Shown piece after piece: positions 14,269-14,341 of a DNA stretch of 14,341 bases. Origin of the DNA: Flectobacillus roseus. Its GTDB lineage: Bacteria > Bacteroidota > Bacteroidia > Cytophagales > Spirosomataceae. Within the stretch, counting starts at the first letter, position 1. Each line of letters starts with the position of its first letter. The position numbers and the translations under genes were made by a program. The stretch lies in the NCBI RefSeq assembly GCF_030056665.1, contig NZ_JASHIG010000070.1; one strand, written 5' to 3'. The notes beneath the pieces were generated by a model, which saw nothing but the letters and a program-made list of their open reading frames with translations, was not told the DNA's origin and made no database searches.

Positions 14269-14324
14269 GAAACCTCCTTGTTTACTTTGTGAATCACGAC
14301 AAACACAAACAAACAGGAGGTTTC
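14269..14324 (+). promoter_or_regulatory. Stem-loop that buries the AGGAGG ribosome-binding site of the next gene
   Basis: GAAACCTCCTTGTTT (14269-14283) pairs with AAACAGGAGGTTTC (14311-14324) through 14 base pairs with one bulged T. An inner stem TTTGT (14286-14290) with ACAAA (14299-14303) closes the loop. AGGAGG (14315-14320) lies inside the 3' arm, one base after which the stem ends at the ATG of 14326, so folded RNA should block translation. Confidence 0.6.
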
Positions 14325-14325
14325 T

Positions 14326-14341
14326 ATGCATAAAGCATTTC
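14326..14341 (+). CDS. Start of an unidentified gene, cut by the window edge
   Basis: ATG at 14326 begins M-H-K-A-F and runs off the end. A strong AGGAGG lies 5 nt upstream, unusual for Bacteroidota genes and more like an imported or mobile gene. Five codons are not enough to name a family. The hairpin-masked RBS and the repeat-rich surroundings make a transposase plausible, but this is inference only. Confidence 0.4.

Larger units (their letters stand above)
13962..14325. other. 364-bp repeat-rich interval upstream of the LytTR gene
   Basis: No gene was found before the start codon at 14326. The interval holds REP-like palindromes at 14015-14038 and 14177-14195, a TCCCGAA hairpin at 14238-14254 and the RBS hairpin at 14269-14324. 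A minus-strand TATTTTTG (complement of 14075-14082) could be a -7 element for the LytTR gene, but no -33 TTTG accompanies it. Confidence 0.55.

Overview
The window looks like chromosomal DNA from a Bacteroidota bacterium, most likely a Cytophagales member (Flectobacillus/Arcicella/Runella-type). The reasons are low GC, few Shine-Dalgarno sequences, several promoters of the Bacteroidota type (TTTG about 18-20 nt upstream of TAnnTTTG), a CarboxypepD-type outer-membrane receptor, and an intact mreB-mreC-mreD set. The genus is inferred from general resemblance only.

Layout. Bases 1-113 are the 3' end of an IS5-like transposase. Its stop overlaps the apparent start of a TonB-dependent-receptor-type beta-barrel gene (110-2626) that has lost its signal peptide and the start of its first domain. 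A terminator shared by two convergent genes follows, then an AraC-family regulator (minus) and an acyl-CoA dehydrogenase (minus), each with its own terminator and candidate promoter. A 611-bp divergent gap with a candidate long leader leads into the cell-shape genes mreB, mreC and mreD (plus). mreB is separated from mreCD by a strong terminator and a new promoter.

Next comes an ECF sigma factor resembling SigR, and a small seven-cysteine protein resembling the redox anti-sigma factor RsrA. Two FNR/CRP-type palindromes lie between them. Guanylate kinase (gmk, TTG start), nicotinate-nucleotide adenylyltransferase (nadD) and a YeeZ-like SDR protein follow on the plus strand. A 24-bp hairpin separates gmk from nadD. 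A secreted DUF3738-like protein (plus) then converges on a membrane-anchored LytTR regulator (minus), and their junction holds a long inverted repeat around a REP-like palindrome. The last 380 bp carry two more such palindromes, a TCCCGAA/TTCGGGA hairpin, and the first codons of a gene whose AGGAGG is buried in a stem-loop.

How the genes fit together. Most are housekeeping: cell shape, GMP phosphorylation, NAD synthesis and acyl-CoA oxidation. The regulatory genes are the AraC protein, the sigma/anti-sigma pair and the LytTR protein. Both ends look mobile or repetitive, so the window may be a segment or contig bounded by repeats. I saw no CRISPR array, tRNA, rRNA, or clearly new multi-gene system. 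The most interesting parts are the SigR/RsrA-like pair with its FNR-type boxes, the IS-receptor junction, and the RBS-sequestering hairpin at the right edge.
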